NCBI GenBank assembly: GCA_036130055.1
Contig: JAYYOR010000009.1
Location: 1-14,503 of the forward strand
Length of the DNA: 14,503 nt
Reading direction: 5' to 3'
From: TMED69 sp036130055
GTDB lineage: Bacteria; Pseudomonadota; Gammaproteobacteria; Ga0077536
The position numbers and the translations under genes were made by a program. Shown here one piece after another: positions 1 to 7,044 of this stretch. The notes under the pieces were generated by a model. The model did no database searches, was not told the DNA's origin, and saw only the letters and a list, made by a program, of their open reading frames with translations. Position 1 is the stretch's first letter, and each line of letters starts with the position of its first letter.

Positions 1-2
1 AT

Positions 3-656
3 TTAACGAAAAAACATCCAGACTATAGTTGCAACTACCCAACTAAGTTCATTACCAAGTTCACCAAAAACTATACTTTTCCTATTCTCATCCCAACCCG
101 CAATTTTAGCTGAAAGGTATACTTGCAGAATCCTAAGATTAATCATTATATGACCGATTATAATGGTATAAGTTGCAATACCATCACCTCCAAAAAGAAT
201 AATATTGTACGCTAGCATTAGCTGAGGTATCGCCTTCAACAGAATAGCTGTTCCCGCTTTGAGTCTAGGATGGTTAAATTGAAGATTTTTTCTCACCTTG
301 ATGATAAACAAACCTAAAAATCCTATACCCACTATTAATGAGGTAATAGAGTCAACTCTGGACCAGCTAGCTCCCTGCCACATTAAAACCCCTAATGTAA
401 TTCCTATTGAAATTGTCCAAGCAGCATAATTTATGATAGTTTGCTTAATTATTCTGTCATTGGTGGTTAAAAAAGCTTGAGTAGATAAAATTAAATTAAT
501 CGCGACGAATCCCCACCAAAATAAGATCCAAGTTATACTGGCACCTTCAATATTAGTTAGAAAAACATTGATTTGAGCAATACTGAAAAAAATCGCCGCA
601 AACAATTGAATTAAAAATAAGATATCCCCGAAAAATTGTTCTTTGTTTAAAACCAT
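3..656 (-). CDS. Polytopic membrane protein of unknown function
   Basis: I do not recognise this protein. From the ATG at 656 it is 217 aa and strongly hydrophobic, with about seven likely membrane segments near residues 10-33, 42-63, 74-93, 103-120, 136-155, 160-182 and 203-216. It has no soluble domain and no cleavable signal peptide. A Pro-Gln pair at 144-145 inside the fifth segment recalls PQ-loop transporters, but that is only a hint. An in-frame TTG three codons upstream (665) could also start it. I prefer the ATG because a GGA sits 6-8 nt before it. The TAA stop lies at 3-5, so the gene is complete. It is transcribed away from the esterase gene at 744, from which it is separated by less than 90 nt. 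Membrane location is well supported; function is unknown. Confidence 0.75.
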   Translation of the reverse strand: MVLNKEQFFGDILFLIQLFAAIFFSIAQINVFLTNIEGASITWILFWWGFVAINLILSTQAFLTTNDRIIKQTIINYAAWTISIGITLGVLMWQGASWSRVDSITSLIVGIGFLGLFIIKVRKNLQFNHPRLKAGTAILLKAIPQLMLAYNIILFGGDGIATYTIIIGHIMINLRILQVYLSAKIAGWDENRKSIVFGELGNELSWVVATIVWMFFR

Positions 657-693
657 ACCGTCCAACTATATCAAATAACGGCACAATCGTGCG

Positions 694-722
694 ATGACAG
701 CTTATAGCTTTTTAGGTATATT
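694..722 (+). promoter_or_regulatory. Candidate sigma70 promoter for esterase-LLM operon
   Basis: ATGACA at 694-699 matches the -35 consensus at five of six positions. It is separated by 17 nt from TATATT at 717-722, which matches the -10 at five of six. Transcription would start near 729, about 15 nt before the esterase start codon. It lies in the divergent gap next to a small GCAC/GTGC inverted repeat at 681-692. This call rests on consensus matching only. Confidence 0.5.
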
Positions 723-743
723 TATGTTTTACCATAAAAAGTA

Positions 744-1424
744 ATGGAATTTATGCTACTTAGTCAATGTGTTCAAGTTCAACCAGAAGATAATCCAAAT
801 ATTTGCATCATTTGGTTACACGGTTTAGGCGCAAATGGCCATGATTTCGAGCCAATTATTCCCCATCTAAAAATAGATCGAACAATTCGTCCATGGTTTG
901 TATTTCCAAACGCACCAACTATTAAAGTAACCGTCAATAACTTTATGCCAATGCCGGCTTGGTACGATATTTTCGAGTTAAATGTTAATCGGGAAGTTGA
1001 TAAGAAGGGAATATTCAGATCAATTAAGGCGATACAAAAACTTATAAACCAAATAGAGAAAATAGTACCTTCCGATCACATACTTTTAGCTGGATTCTCA
1101 CAAGGCGGAGTAATTGCATATGGTACAGCAATCTCTTATGCCTCCAAGCTGGCTGGTGTTATCGGGCTATCTACCTATCTTCCGAATACACTTGAATTAG
1201 ACCATCATCCCGCTAATCAGGAAACAGAGATACTAATTTGCCACGGAAAATATGATGAGGTAGTACCACGAACTTTAGGGATAGAAGCCCGAGATTATTT
1301 TGAGGCAAAAGGCCATAAAGTAAAGTATACTGAATATGAGATGCAGCATCAGGTCATTTTGCCCCAATGCGAACAAATCGGAAAATGGATCAACACTATT
1401 TTCTCCGATTTAGATTTAAAATAA
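744..1424 (+). CDS. Carboxylesterase / acyl-protein thioesterase family alpha/beta hydrolase
   Basis: This is a cytoplasmic serine hydrolase of the phospholipase/carboxylesterase family, which includes bacterial EstB-type esterases and eukaryotic acyl-protein thioesterases. These enzymes hydrolyse short acyl esters or thioesters. The family's LHGLGANG motif forms the oxyanion region at residues 25-32. The nucleophile elbow GFSQGG is at 117-122 (Ser119). Asp171 in YDEVVP and His202 in MQHQV complete the triad. At 226 aa it has the usual family length. The start at 744 has only a weak ribosome site, and ATG 753 (three residues shorter) is an alternative. The stop is 24 nt from the LLM oxidoreductase gene, so the two are probably cotranscribed. 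Family confidence is high; the natural substrate is unknown. Confidence 0.9.
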   Translation: MEFMLLSQCVQVQPEDNPNICIIWLHGLGANGHDFEPIIPHLKIDRTIRPWFVFPNAPTIKVTVNNFMPMPAWYDIFELNVNREVDKKGIFRSIKAIQKLINQIEKIVPSDHILLAGFSQGGVIAYGTAISYASKLAGVIGLSTYLPNTLELDHHPANQETEILICHGKYDEVVPRTLGIEARDYFEAKGHKVKYTEYEMQHQVILPQCEQIGKWINTIFSDLDLK

Positions 1425-1448
1425 TATTTACGTTTTAGGAGGAAGGTT

Positions 1449-2522
1449 ATGGAGTTTGGTTTTGTTTTTATGGGAGATATAAATGTCCACGGTGACGTGA
1501 AGTATGCAGAAGATCATGGTTTTTCTCATGGCTGGCTTTATGATTCCCAAATGTTAGGAAGTGAGGTGTATGCGTCCTTAGCTCTTTGTGCACATGAAAC
1601 AAGTAAAATTAAACTAGGACCGGGGGTTACTAATCCAAAATCTAGAATAGCACCCCTCACAGCGTGTGGGATGGCTACAATAAATTCAATCGCTCCAGGA
1701 AGAGTTATCTTAGGAATTGGCACCGGAAATACCACACGAAGAACAATGGGGATGCCTGCAGCCAAAGTTGCTGAGCTGGAAAATCATATTAATGTTTGTA
1801 AAGGACTTTTTAAACGAGACGAAATTGTCGACTATCAAGAGGGAGAAAGACGCCGAAAGATCAAATTTCTTAATCCTGATACGGACTACATAAACATAGA
1901 TGATAAAATACCGGTTTATATTGCCGCAAGCGGACCAAAAGTAGCGCAAATGGCAGGCCGAATAGCCGACGGAGTAATCTTATTTGGTGCCGTTGACCCC
2001 GTAATAATCGGATGGATGGTAGATAATGTTCGTAAAGGTGCTGTGGAAGCAGGACGTGACCCAAAGGATGTGTACGTGGTTTCAATGACAGCTTTTTATC
2101 TTACCAAGACGGATGAAGAAATTGCATCTAGGCCGGTCAAAGAAGCGGTTGGGCCCATGGTAGCCTCGAGCAGTAATATATTCGCATTGTCTTGCCACCA
2201 CGATCCGACCTTGTTGCCTGAGGAATTCCGTAATGAAATAGTAAAATTTACCGGTGTCTACAAAGAGCCAGATGAACCCGTTGAAACAAGGCACCTAAAA
2301 CTTTATTCGGGCTACCTTCAACAGTTGAAAGACGAACACGAAGCAATCATGAGTAAGAAAATAATACAAGCTACTACTCTGACTGGCACGAAGTCTGAGG
2401 TGATCGAGATGATAGGTAAAATGAAGCAGGCGGGTGTAGACCAAGTTGCAATTCAGCCAATCAGGCCAACAAGAGAAGTTGTTGAACAGGTAGCAACAGA
2501 AATAATGCCGGAATTTAACTAA
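1449..2522 (+). CDS. LLM-class oxidoreductase, methylene-H4MPT reductase-like
   Basis: This is a luciferase-like (LLM) TIM-barrel oxidoreductase using F420 or FMN, of the type often annotated as 5,10-methylenetetrahydromethanopterin reductase. The N-terminal strand ends in a GDINVHGDV loop rather than a canonical luciferase start. The LGPGVTNP segment (56-63), the cofactor phosphate region GRVILGIGTGN (84-94) and IPVYIAASGPK (154-164) followed by RIADGVI are the family landmarks. At 357 aa it is complete. A strong AGGAGG lies 9-14 nt before the ATG, so the start is secure. It follows the esterase by 24 nt and overlaps the last 8 nt of the opposing amidotransferase gene. A true methanopterin reductase role is unlikely in isolation; the substrate is unknown. 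Confidence 0.88.
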   Translation: MEFGFVFMGDINVHGDVKYAEDHGFSHGWLYDSQMLGSEVYASLALCAHETSKIKLGPGVTNPKSRIAPLTACGMATINSIAPGRVILGIGTGNTTRRTMGMPAAKVAELENHINVCKGLFKRDEIVDYQEGERRRKIKFLNPDTDYINIDDKIPVYIAASGPKVAQMAGRIADGVILFGAVDPVIIGWMVDNVRKGAVEAGRDPKDVYVVSMTAFYLTKTDEEIASRPVKEAVGPMVASSSNIFALSCHHDPTLLPEEFRNEIVKFTGVYKEPDEPVETRHLKLYSGYLQQLKDEHEAIMSKKIIQATTLTGTKSEVIEMIGKMKQAGVDQVAIQPIRPTREVVEQVATEIMPEFN

Positions 2523-3234
2523 TCTTCCGATTATGCCTCATAAGGTAACTCAGAATAAAACGCCGAACAGCACCACTATTCGGCGTTTTATCTAGACTAG
2601 ATTCAATAAGAGCTAAACGATTATTATCCAAACCCGCTATATTGATATCAAGTAATCCACGCATGTAAGCAACGTCAAACTCTGGATGCCCTTGAAACCC
2701 AAAGACACCTTTTTGAAATTCCACAATAAAATTTTCACATAAAGAAGTTGAACCCAGACAAGATGCATTGTTCGGCAAAATTTCAACGCAGTCTTGATGA
2801 AAAGCATAAAAATAAGTGCTTGCTGAGACGTCCAAAATAGACTGTCCGTTGGAGTTTAACTCTACCGCAACGCTTCCAATATTCCATCCGGACCTAGATT
2901 TTGAAACTCGACCTCCAAGAGCTTTTGCTATTGCTTGATGCCCGAAACAAAGTCCGACCAAGGGAACTTCGAGTTTCACAATCTGTCTAATTAATGTCTC
3001 CAACTTTTCGATCCATGGCTTTTTATCGTTCACTGAAGAGCGACTCCCACTAATGATAAATCCATCAAAATCAGTAAGGTCTAAATCATATCCATTAGAA
3101 CAAATATCGATAACGACCCAATCTAAACTTACACCAGAATAACCAAACGCTTCTTTAAACATTTCAGGATAGTCACCAAATGTTGACTGAAGTGGAATTG
3201 GAACATAATCACATTGAATCAGCCCTAATTTCAT
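2515..3234 (-). CDS. Stand-alone class I glutamine amidotransferase (GMP-synthase-like)
   Basis: This 239-aa soluble protein is a single GATase-1 domain, as found in GMP synthase subunits and in stand-alone YfeJ- or PuuD-like proteins that hydrolyse glutamine or gamma-glutamyl amides. The nucleophile elbow GLCFGHQ is at 94-100 (Cys96). The triad is completed by His183 and Glu185 in GFQGHPEF. An ISGSRSSVND oxyanion-side loop is at 61-70. No ATP-pyrophosphatase or other synthetase domain follows, so the acceptor or partner is not evident. The ATG at 3234 is preceded by AGGA with good spacing. The 3' end overlaps the convergent LLM gene by 8 nt and contains a hairpin at 2555-2591. The class is firm; the physiological amide is unknown. 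Confidence 0.88.
   Translation of the reverse strand: MKLGLIQCDYVPIPLQSTFGDYPEMFKEAFGYSGVSLDWVVIDICSNGYDLDLTDFDGFIISGSRSSVNDKKPWIEKLETLIRQIVKLEVPLVGLCFGHQAIAKALGGRVSKSRSGWNIGSVAVELNSNGQSILDVSASTYFYAFHQDCVEILPNNASCLGSTSLCENFIVEFQKGVFGFQGHPEFDVAYMRGLLDINIAGLDNNRLALIESSLDKTPNSGAVRRFILSYLMRHNRKIS
2555..2591 (+). terminator. Bidirectional-looking terminator hairpin within the amidotransferase 3' end
   Basis: A perfect 13-bp inverted repeat (2555-2567 with 2579-2591) has an 11-nt loop, a GC-rich CGCCGAA core and A/T flanks that give four U's at the stem end on either strand. It starts 33 nt after the stop codon of the plus-strand LLM gene, the expected place for its intrinsic terminator. It lies wholly inside the coding region of the opposing amidotransferase, about 13 codons before that gene's stop. 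Confidence 0.7.
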
Positions 3235-3416
3235 AATAAATCCTGTGTGTTCGGTCCTTTGACTTTTCTACCAAATTTTTTGCGAAAGTGAATGTAAAAA
3301 TCATTGAAACTAAACTTAGTATAACAATATACGATTAAATAGAAATAGCCAAGTAGATGAATCATTGTAAAAATGATAACCTTGTCTCTAGTTAAAAAAA
3401 TCGTTTTAAATCACTT
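3235..3416. other. Divergent intergenic region, amidotransferase / surE
   Basis: These 182 nt separate two divergent genes and must hold their promoters. The amidotransferase side has AGGATTTATT before its ATG. On the surE side, TTGTCT (3382-3387) and TTTAAA (3405-3410) are 17 nt apart, each matching consensus at four of six positions. The -10 would end only 6 nt before the surE ATG. A second weak pair is TTGAAA (3304-3309) with TATACG (3328-3333). No coding signal or structured RNA is apparent. Confidence 0.4.
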
Positions 3417-4211
3417 ATGGTTAAAACCGCTCAACCTGCTAAACCTTATGTCGTCGTAACGAATGATGACAGTGTTGACTCACCATTGCTTGCAATCCTA
3501 ATTGACGTTTTAAAAAATGATAACGATTTGCTCATAGTAGCCCCGGCTCAAGAGCAAAGTTGGAAGGGTAAATCAATGACACGACGCGGGGTTTTGAAGT
3601 CAAAAGAGATCTATATTGGCGACACCAAATGTTGGGCGGTTGACGGAACTCCTGCGGATTGTGCTAACATCGCTATTCACAATATCGCTTATAAAAAGCC
3701 AGATTTCATTGTTTCAGGCGTCAATATTGGGAAAAATATTGGAGTCGGTTTTTCATTAGCCTCTGGAACCATAGGCGCTTGTTTTGAGGCAAACATTGCA
3801 GGTATTCCCGCTATTGCGCTCTCTCAAGAGTTTTTTCCCGAAGATTTTAAATATTGGGATCGCAATCGTAGTTTTAGTGAGACTACAAGGAACGTGGTTC
3901 TTCCTAAGCTAAGATTGTCAATAATCAAAGTTTGGGATTTCATTAAAAACAAATGCTCAAAACAACCAATAACTTGGAATGTTAATTTTCCGAAAAATTC
4001 GGATAAAGATGATTTTACGCTAAAAAGCACTATACTAAGTAAAGCTTATTATGAAGATTGTTTCATTAACAAGAGAAATGGATATGAATTTGCCTTGGCA
4101 AAAACTAGGATAGAACATCACAATGATTCAGATGTGGCTGCCCTGGAACAAGGAAAGATAAGTATTACAGAATTAGATATCCGGATACTCGGTCAAAAAT
4201 TGAACACTTAA
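3417..4211 (+). CDS. surE: SurE-family 5'-nucleotidase / survival protein
   Basis: SurE proteins are metal-dependent nucleoside 5'-monophosphate phosphatases, linked to stationary-phase survival. The metal-binding pair is visible as TNDDS (Asp17, Asp18). Ser48 in VAPAQEQS and Asn103 in SGVNIGKN supply the other expected ligands. VDGTPADC (75-82) and SGTIGACFEA are also family signatures. Two things differ from textbook SurE. The usual Gly after NDD is Ser19. There is also an N-terminal extension of about eight residues before the first beta strand, where most members begin directly with M-R-I/L-L. The protein is 264 aa. No Shine-Dalgarno precedes the ATG. The stop codon overlaps the stop of the convergent DUF2461 gene. 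The family is confident; divergence leaves substrate preference open. Confidence 0.87.
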   Translation: MVKTAQPAKPYVVVTNDDSVDSPLLAILIDVLKNDNDLLIVAPAQEQSWKGKSMTRRGVLKSKEIYIGDTKCWAVDGTPADCANIAIHNIAYKKPDFIVSGVNIGKNIGVGFSLASGTIGACFEANIAGIPAIALSQEFFPEDFKYWDRNRSFSETTRNVVLPKLRLSIIKVWDFIKNKCSKQPITWNVNFPKNSDKDDFTLKSTILSKAYYEDCFINKRNGYEFALAKTRIEHHNDSDVAALEQGKISITELDIRILGQKLNT

Positions 4212-4900
4212 AAATCAACACCCAACGCAAAACAAAGATACTCTACAAAATCAATGGTTTCTTTATATGCCTTTCTCAACAAAACAGGGAAATCTCGTTT
4301 CATAATCTCTTCTTTATTAATTTTTTTTTGTAGTAGAAAGTCAATTCTTTTTAAATCTTCTATGACCGGATGGTTCTTATCGAACCCTAGTGGTGCTCTT
4401 TTTAGTGAAGAACCAACTAATCGCCACCCAAACCTTTTTTTATTTTCTTTAAACGAGCTTGTTATGGTTGACCATGTGTGTGGATTATCTGCAATAAACA
4501 TTCTTATCTTTTTCAAAGCTTTTGAATCAGGTCGCCAAATGCCCACACCTAGATGGTTGCTCTGCGGAGAAATATGTAAATAGAAACCAGGCGCATGAAT
4601 ATCTTTACCCAAGATATGTCTAAAATGTATGCCAATGTTGCTCTTATAGGGAGATTTATCCTTAGAAAATCGAACATCTCTTTGAATTCTCATTAAAGAC
4701 CCGCCAACTTTTTTTGGTATAGCTACAAAATTTGGTGATATGGTTTCCAATTCTACCTTAAAGTCATGAATAAGCCTCAAAGACGGAGTCCTGACAAAAT
4801 CCTCGTATTTATTTTTATGGTTATTAAACCAAATACGGTTATTATTTAGTTTCAAATCTTGGAGGAACCTAAAGGTGTCGTTCTGATATCCTGTAAACAT
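4208..4900 (-). CDS. DUF2461 / TIGR02453 family protein
   Basis: This conserved hypothetical protein of 230 aa belongs to the DUF2461 (TIGR02453) family, whose biochemical role is not established to my knowledge. The family signature is present around residues 72-90, an arginine-rich R-DVRFSKDKSPYKSNIG stretch. It is followed by a PGFYLHISP segment and a GVGIWRPDS segment, and the N-terminus has the usual FRFLQDLKLNNNRIWF pattern. There is no signal peptide or membrane segment, so it is probably cytoplasmic. The ATG at 4900 lacks a clear Shine-Dalgarno. It starts 25 nt after the histidine kinase stop, so it may be the third gene of the two-component operon. Its stop overlaps that of surE. Family membership is confident; function is unknown. 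Confidence 0.85.
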   Translation of the reverse strand: MFTGYQNDTFRFLQDLKLNNNRIWFNNHKNKYEDFVRTPSLRLIHDFKVELETISPNFVAIPKKVGGSLMRIQRDVRFSKDKSPYKSNIGIHFRHILGKDIHAPGFYLHISPQSNHLGVGIWRPDSKALKKIRMFIADNPHTWSTITSSFKENKKRFGWRLVGSSLKRAPLGFDKNHPVIEDLKRIDFLLQKKINKEEIMKRDFPVLLRKAYKETIDFVEYLCFALGVDF

Positions 4901-4925
4901 TTTAGACCACTATTATTTAACCTTT

Positions 4926-6290
4926 CTAGAAAATTGGAAGCTCGACTTGAACTTTAAGTCCTGGCTCGTTATCGAAGAATTTTAAAACTCCCTTATGAAA
5001 ATCAACAACAACTTTGACTAAACTTAAACCCAGTCCGCTGCCAGGATAACTTCTGCTGGGGTCAAGCCTTGTAAATCTCTCTATCATTTTATCGTGTTCT
5101 GAAGGGGCAACACCCGGACCTTTATCTGCCACGGAAAAAATAATCTTCTTACCAAGATTTTCACCATGAAGCGCTATTGAGCTATGTTGAGGACTGTACT
5201 TAATTGCATTATCTAAAAGATTTGCAACCATTTGGAACCATAGATTTCTATCTCCGTTAATACTCATCTTTTCATCGAGTTCTACAACAATGGTAACGAA
5301 TTTTTCCTCTGCTGCTGCTTGGTACAAATCAACGGCATCATTAATAATTGAGTTTATATTTAGCGTTTCAATACTGCCAGCATAACTACCGGATTCAATG
5401 CGTGATATCCTTAGTAAACTTGAAAAAACCTTAAGTAGGTCATCTGCTTCTTTAAGACAAATTCCCAATTCAACATTTTTTTCATCGGCTAAATTATTAG
5501 AAAGACTTTCGATCCTATTTCGTAATCTAGTTAAAGGAGTTCTCAAATCATGTGCGATATTATCAGACACGTGTTTTACTCCTGAAACTAGTTTTTCAAG
5601 TCGGTCGAGCATTTCATTTAAGTGTCTAGCTAATACATCAAATTCATCATCGTTCGTTGACACTATCACTCTTTCGGTTAGGTTTCCCTCGACTATCCGA
5701 GAGGTAACGCTTGTGAATTCTGTTATCCTTGAGGCGGCACGACGGCTGATGTAAAGGGCGTTACCAATCGCAAAAATTATGATTAGAAATAACGAAAAAA
5801 TCGCAGCGCCTTGAAATATTATTCGCAGCTCATTAATTTTTTTTATATTTCTTCCAACCAGGAGATTTAAACCTCTTTCTAACTGAAACGTCTGTGCTCG
5901 CGCCTTGATTTTTTCGTTATCCGCGTCGACTGAGAATTCAAATTTTTCTTGATTTTGTTTTGATATATTTGGCCATTGAGTCAGATTACCAACAATATTT
6001 TTCCCTGATGAACTCTGTAATAGATACAGCATATCTTGATCTTTATTTCGTCTAACTTTTGCACCTATAACAAGAACAAGCCGCTGGATCCCACGCTCAT
6101 TGTATTGACTGGCTAAGGATTTTATTTCGGCATCCAAGGTTGCGTCAGTTTCTTTTACTAAGAGTCCAATACTGGACCAATATAAAAAATAAAGTAAAAC
6201 CGAAAGAGACAAGCCCATAAACAAACTGAAAGAAATTGTAAGCCTAAAAGACAAACTGCGAAAAATACTTTTTAGATTACGATAAAACAT
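4926..6290 (-). CDS. Membrane sensor histidine kinase (HAMP-HisKA-HATPase)
   Basis: This is the sensor of a two-component system in the inner membrane. A first membrane segment lies near residues 18-42, a periplasmic domain at about 45-158 and a second membrane segment at about 160-180. A HAMP linker (about 182-232) follows. The HisKA box IAHDLRTPL carries the phosphoacceptor His247. The ATPase domain has an N box (NLLDNAIKY, 357-365), a G1 box (DKGPGV, 389-394), an F-like ERFTRLDPSR stretch and a G2 box GSGLGL (417-422). All catalytic motifs are intact in 454 aa. The short sensor domain has no recognisable ligand fold by eye, so the stimulus is unknown. The gene begins 2 nt after the response regulator stop, consistent with a cognate pair and translational coupling. 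Confidence 0.95.
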   Translation of the reverse strand: MFYRNLKSIFRSLSFRLTISFSLFMGLSLSVLLYFLYWSSIGLLVKETDATLDAEIKSLASQYNERGIQRLVLVIGAKVRRNKDQDMLYLLQSSSGKNIVGNLTQWPNISKQNQEKFEFSVDADNEKIKARAQTFQLERGLNLLVGRNIKKINELRIIFQGAAIFSLFLIIIFAIGNALYISRRAASRITEFTSVTSRIVEGNLTERVIVSTNDDEFDVLARHLNEMLDRLEKLVSGVKHVSDNIAHDLRTPLTRLRNRIESLSNNLADEKNVELGICLKEADDLLKVFSSLLRISRIESGSYAGSIETLNINSIINDAVDLYQAAAEEKFVTIVVELDEKMSINGDRNLWFQMVANLLDNAIKYSPQHSSIALHGENLGKKIIFSVADKGPGVAPSEHDKMIERFTRLDPSRSYPGSGLGLSLVKVVVDFHKGVLKFFDNEPGLKVQVELPIF

Positions 6291-6292
6291 GC

Positions 6293-6964
6293 CTAACCAA
6301 CGATTCTATACCCTGCGCCGCGCACAGTCTCAATCATAGAAACACTTTGTTGCTGGTCAATTTTTGTTCTCAAGCGACTAATGTGTACATCTATAATATT
6401 AGTTTGCGGATCAAAATGGTAATCCCAAACATGCTCTAACAACATTGTTCGTGTCACGACCTCCCCAGGATGTAGCATTAAATACTCCAACAACTTAAAT
6501 TCTCGTGGTTTCAAAACTATTTCTTTCCCGTTCAAAAAAACATTTCTTTTATGTTGATCTAGCCTTAATTTACCAACAATTAGTTGGCTTGATATAAGAC
6601 GATTATCCCTCCTTTTTGCTAGTATTATTGTCCGCGCTTTAAGCTCACTGTAAGCAAACGGCTTCACCAAATAGTCATCACAACCCGCCTCCAATCCCTC
6701 TACTCGTTGATCAACCTCTGACATAGCGCTTAAGATTAGGATAGGTGTGTTATTTTTATTTGCCCGCAAAGTTCTAACAACAGATAGACCATCTATCCGC
6801 GGTAACATCCTATCCAAAATGATTACATCGTAATCTGACGTGCTTGCCATTAGCAGACCATCCTCACCATTAACAGCGGTATCAACTAAATAACCGTCCT
6901 GCTCGAAACCTCTTTTAATAAAAGAGATTGTTTCAGTGTCATCTTCAACAATTAGGATTCTCAT
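6293..6964 (-). CDS. OmpR-family response regulator
   Basis: This is a DNA-binding response regulator, partner of the adjacent kinase. The receiver domain spans residues 1-115: acidic pocket Glu8/Asp9, phosphoacceptor Asp51 (ILDRMLP), Ser79 and Lys101 in VKPF. The winged-helix effector domain spans about 125-223, with LKPREFKLLEYLM and the recognition region IDVHISRLRTKI followed by ETVRGAGYR. I start at ATG 6964 (223 aa) because MRILIVEDD is the canonical N-terminus. A longer reading from TTG 7018 adds a hydrophobic, unlikely leader. No clear Shine-Dalgarno precedes either start. A TGTTAT-AA-ATAACA palindrome about 30 nt upstream is a candidate autoregulatory site. The target genes are not known; the neighbouring cysK and thiC operon or DUF2461 are possible. 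Confidence 0.95.
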   Translation of the reverse strand: MRILIVEDDTETISFIKRGFEQDGYLVDTAVNGEDGLLMASTSDYDVIILDRMLPRIDGLSVVRTLRANKNNTPILILSAMSEVDQRVEGLEAGCDDYLVKPFAYSELKARTIILAKRRDNRLISSQLIVGKLRLDQHKRNVFLNGKEIVLKPREFKLLEYLMLHPGEVVTRTMLLEHVWDYHFDPQTNIIDVHISRLRTKIDQQQSVSMIETVRGAGYRIVG

Positions 6965-6989
6965 GCTTTTAAATAAAAATAAATTTTTT

Positions 6990-7008
6990 AAAAATGTTAT
7001 AAATAACA
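6990..7008 (-). repeat. Palindrome between cysK and the response regulator
   Basis: TGTTAT (6995-7000) and ATAACA (7003-7008) form a perfect inverted repeat with a 2-nt centre. In the minus-strand transcript it is followed by five U's (6994-6990). Read as RNA it is a weak, AT-rich terminator for the upstream cysK operon. Read as DNA it is a dyad operator about 30 nt before the response regulator ATG. The sequence alone does not decide between the two. Confidence 0.4.
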
Positions 7009-7044
7009 ATGCCACCAATTACCGTACAAAAATATTGATATGCC

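Noticed and set aside
681..714. Small inverted repeats GCAC/GTGC and AGCT-TAT-AGCT followed by T's
   Set aside because: Stems of only 4 bp inside a divergent promoter gap; a terminator there makes no sense for either gene.
5398..5754. Plus-strand serine-rich open frame of 118 codons
   Set aside because: It lies opposite the HAMP and HisKA-coding part of an intact histidine kinase; serine richness comes from the reverse of that composition.
6965..7018. N-terminal extension of the response regulator from TTG 7018
   Set aside because: It would add 18 mostly hydrophobic residues before the canonical MRILIVEDD start and has no ribosome site.
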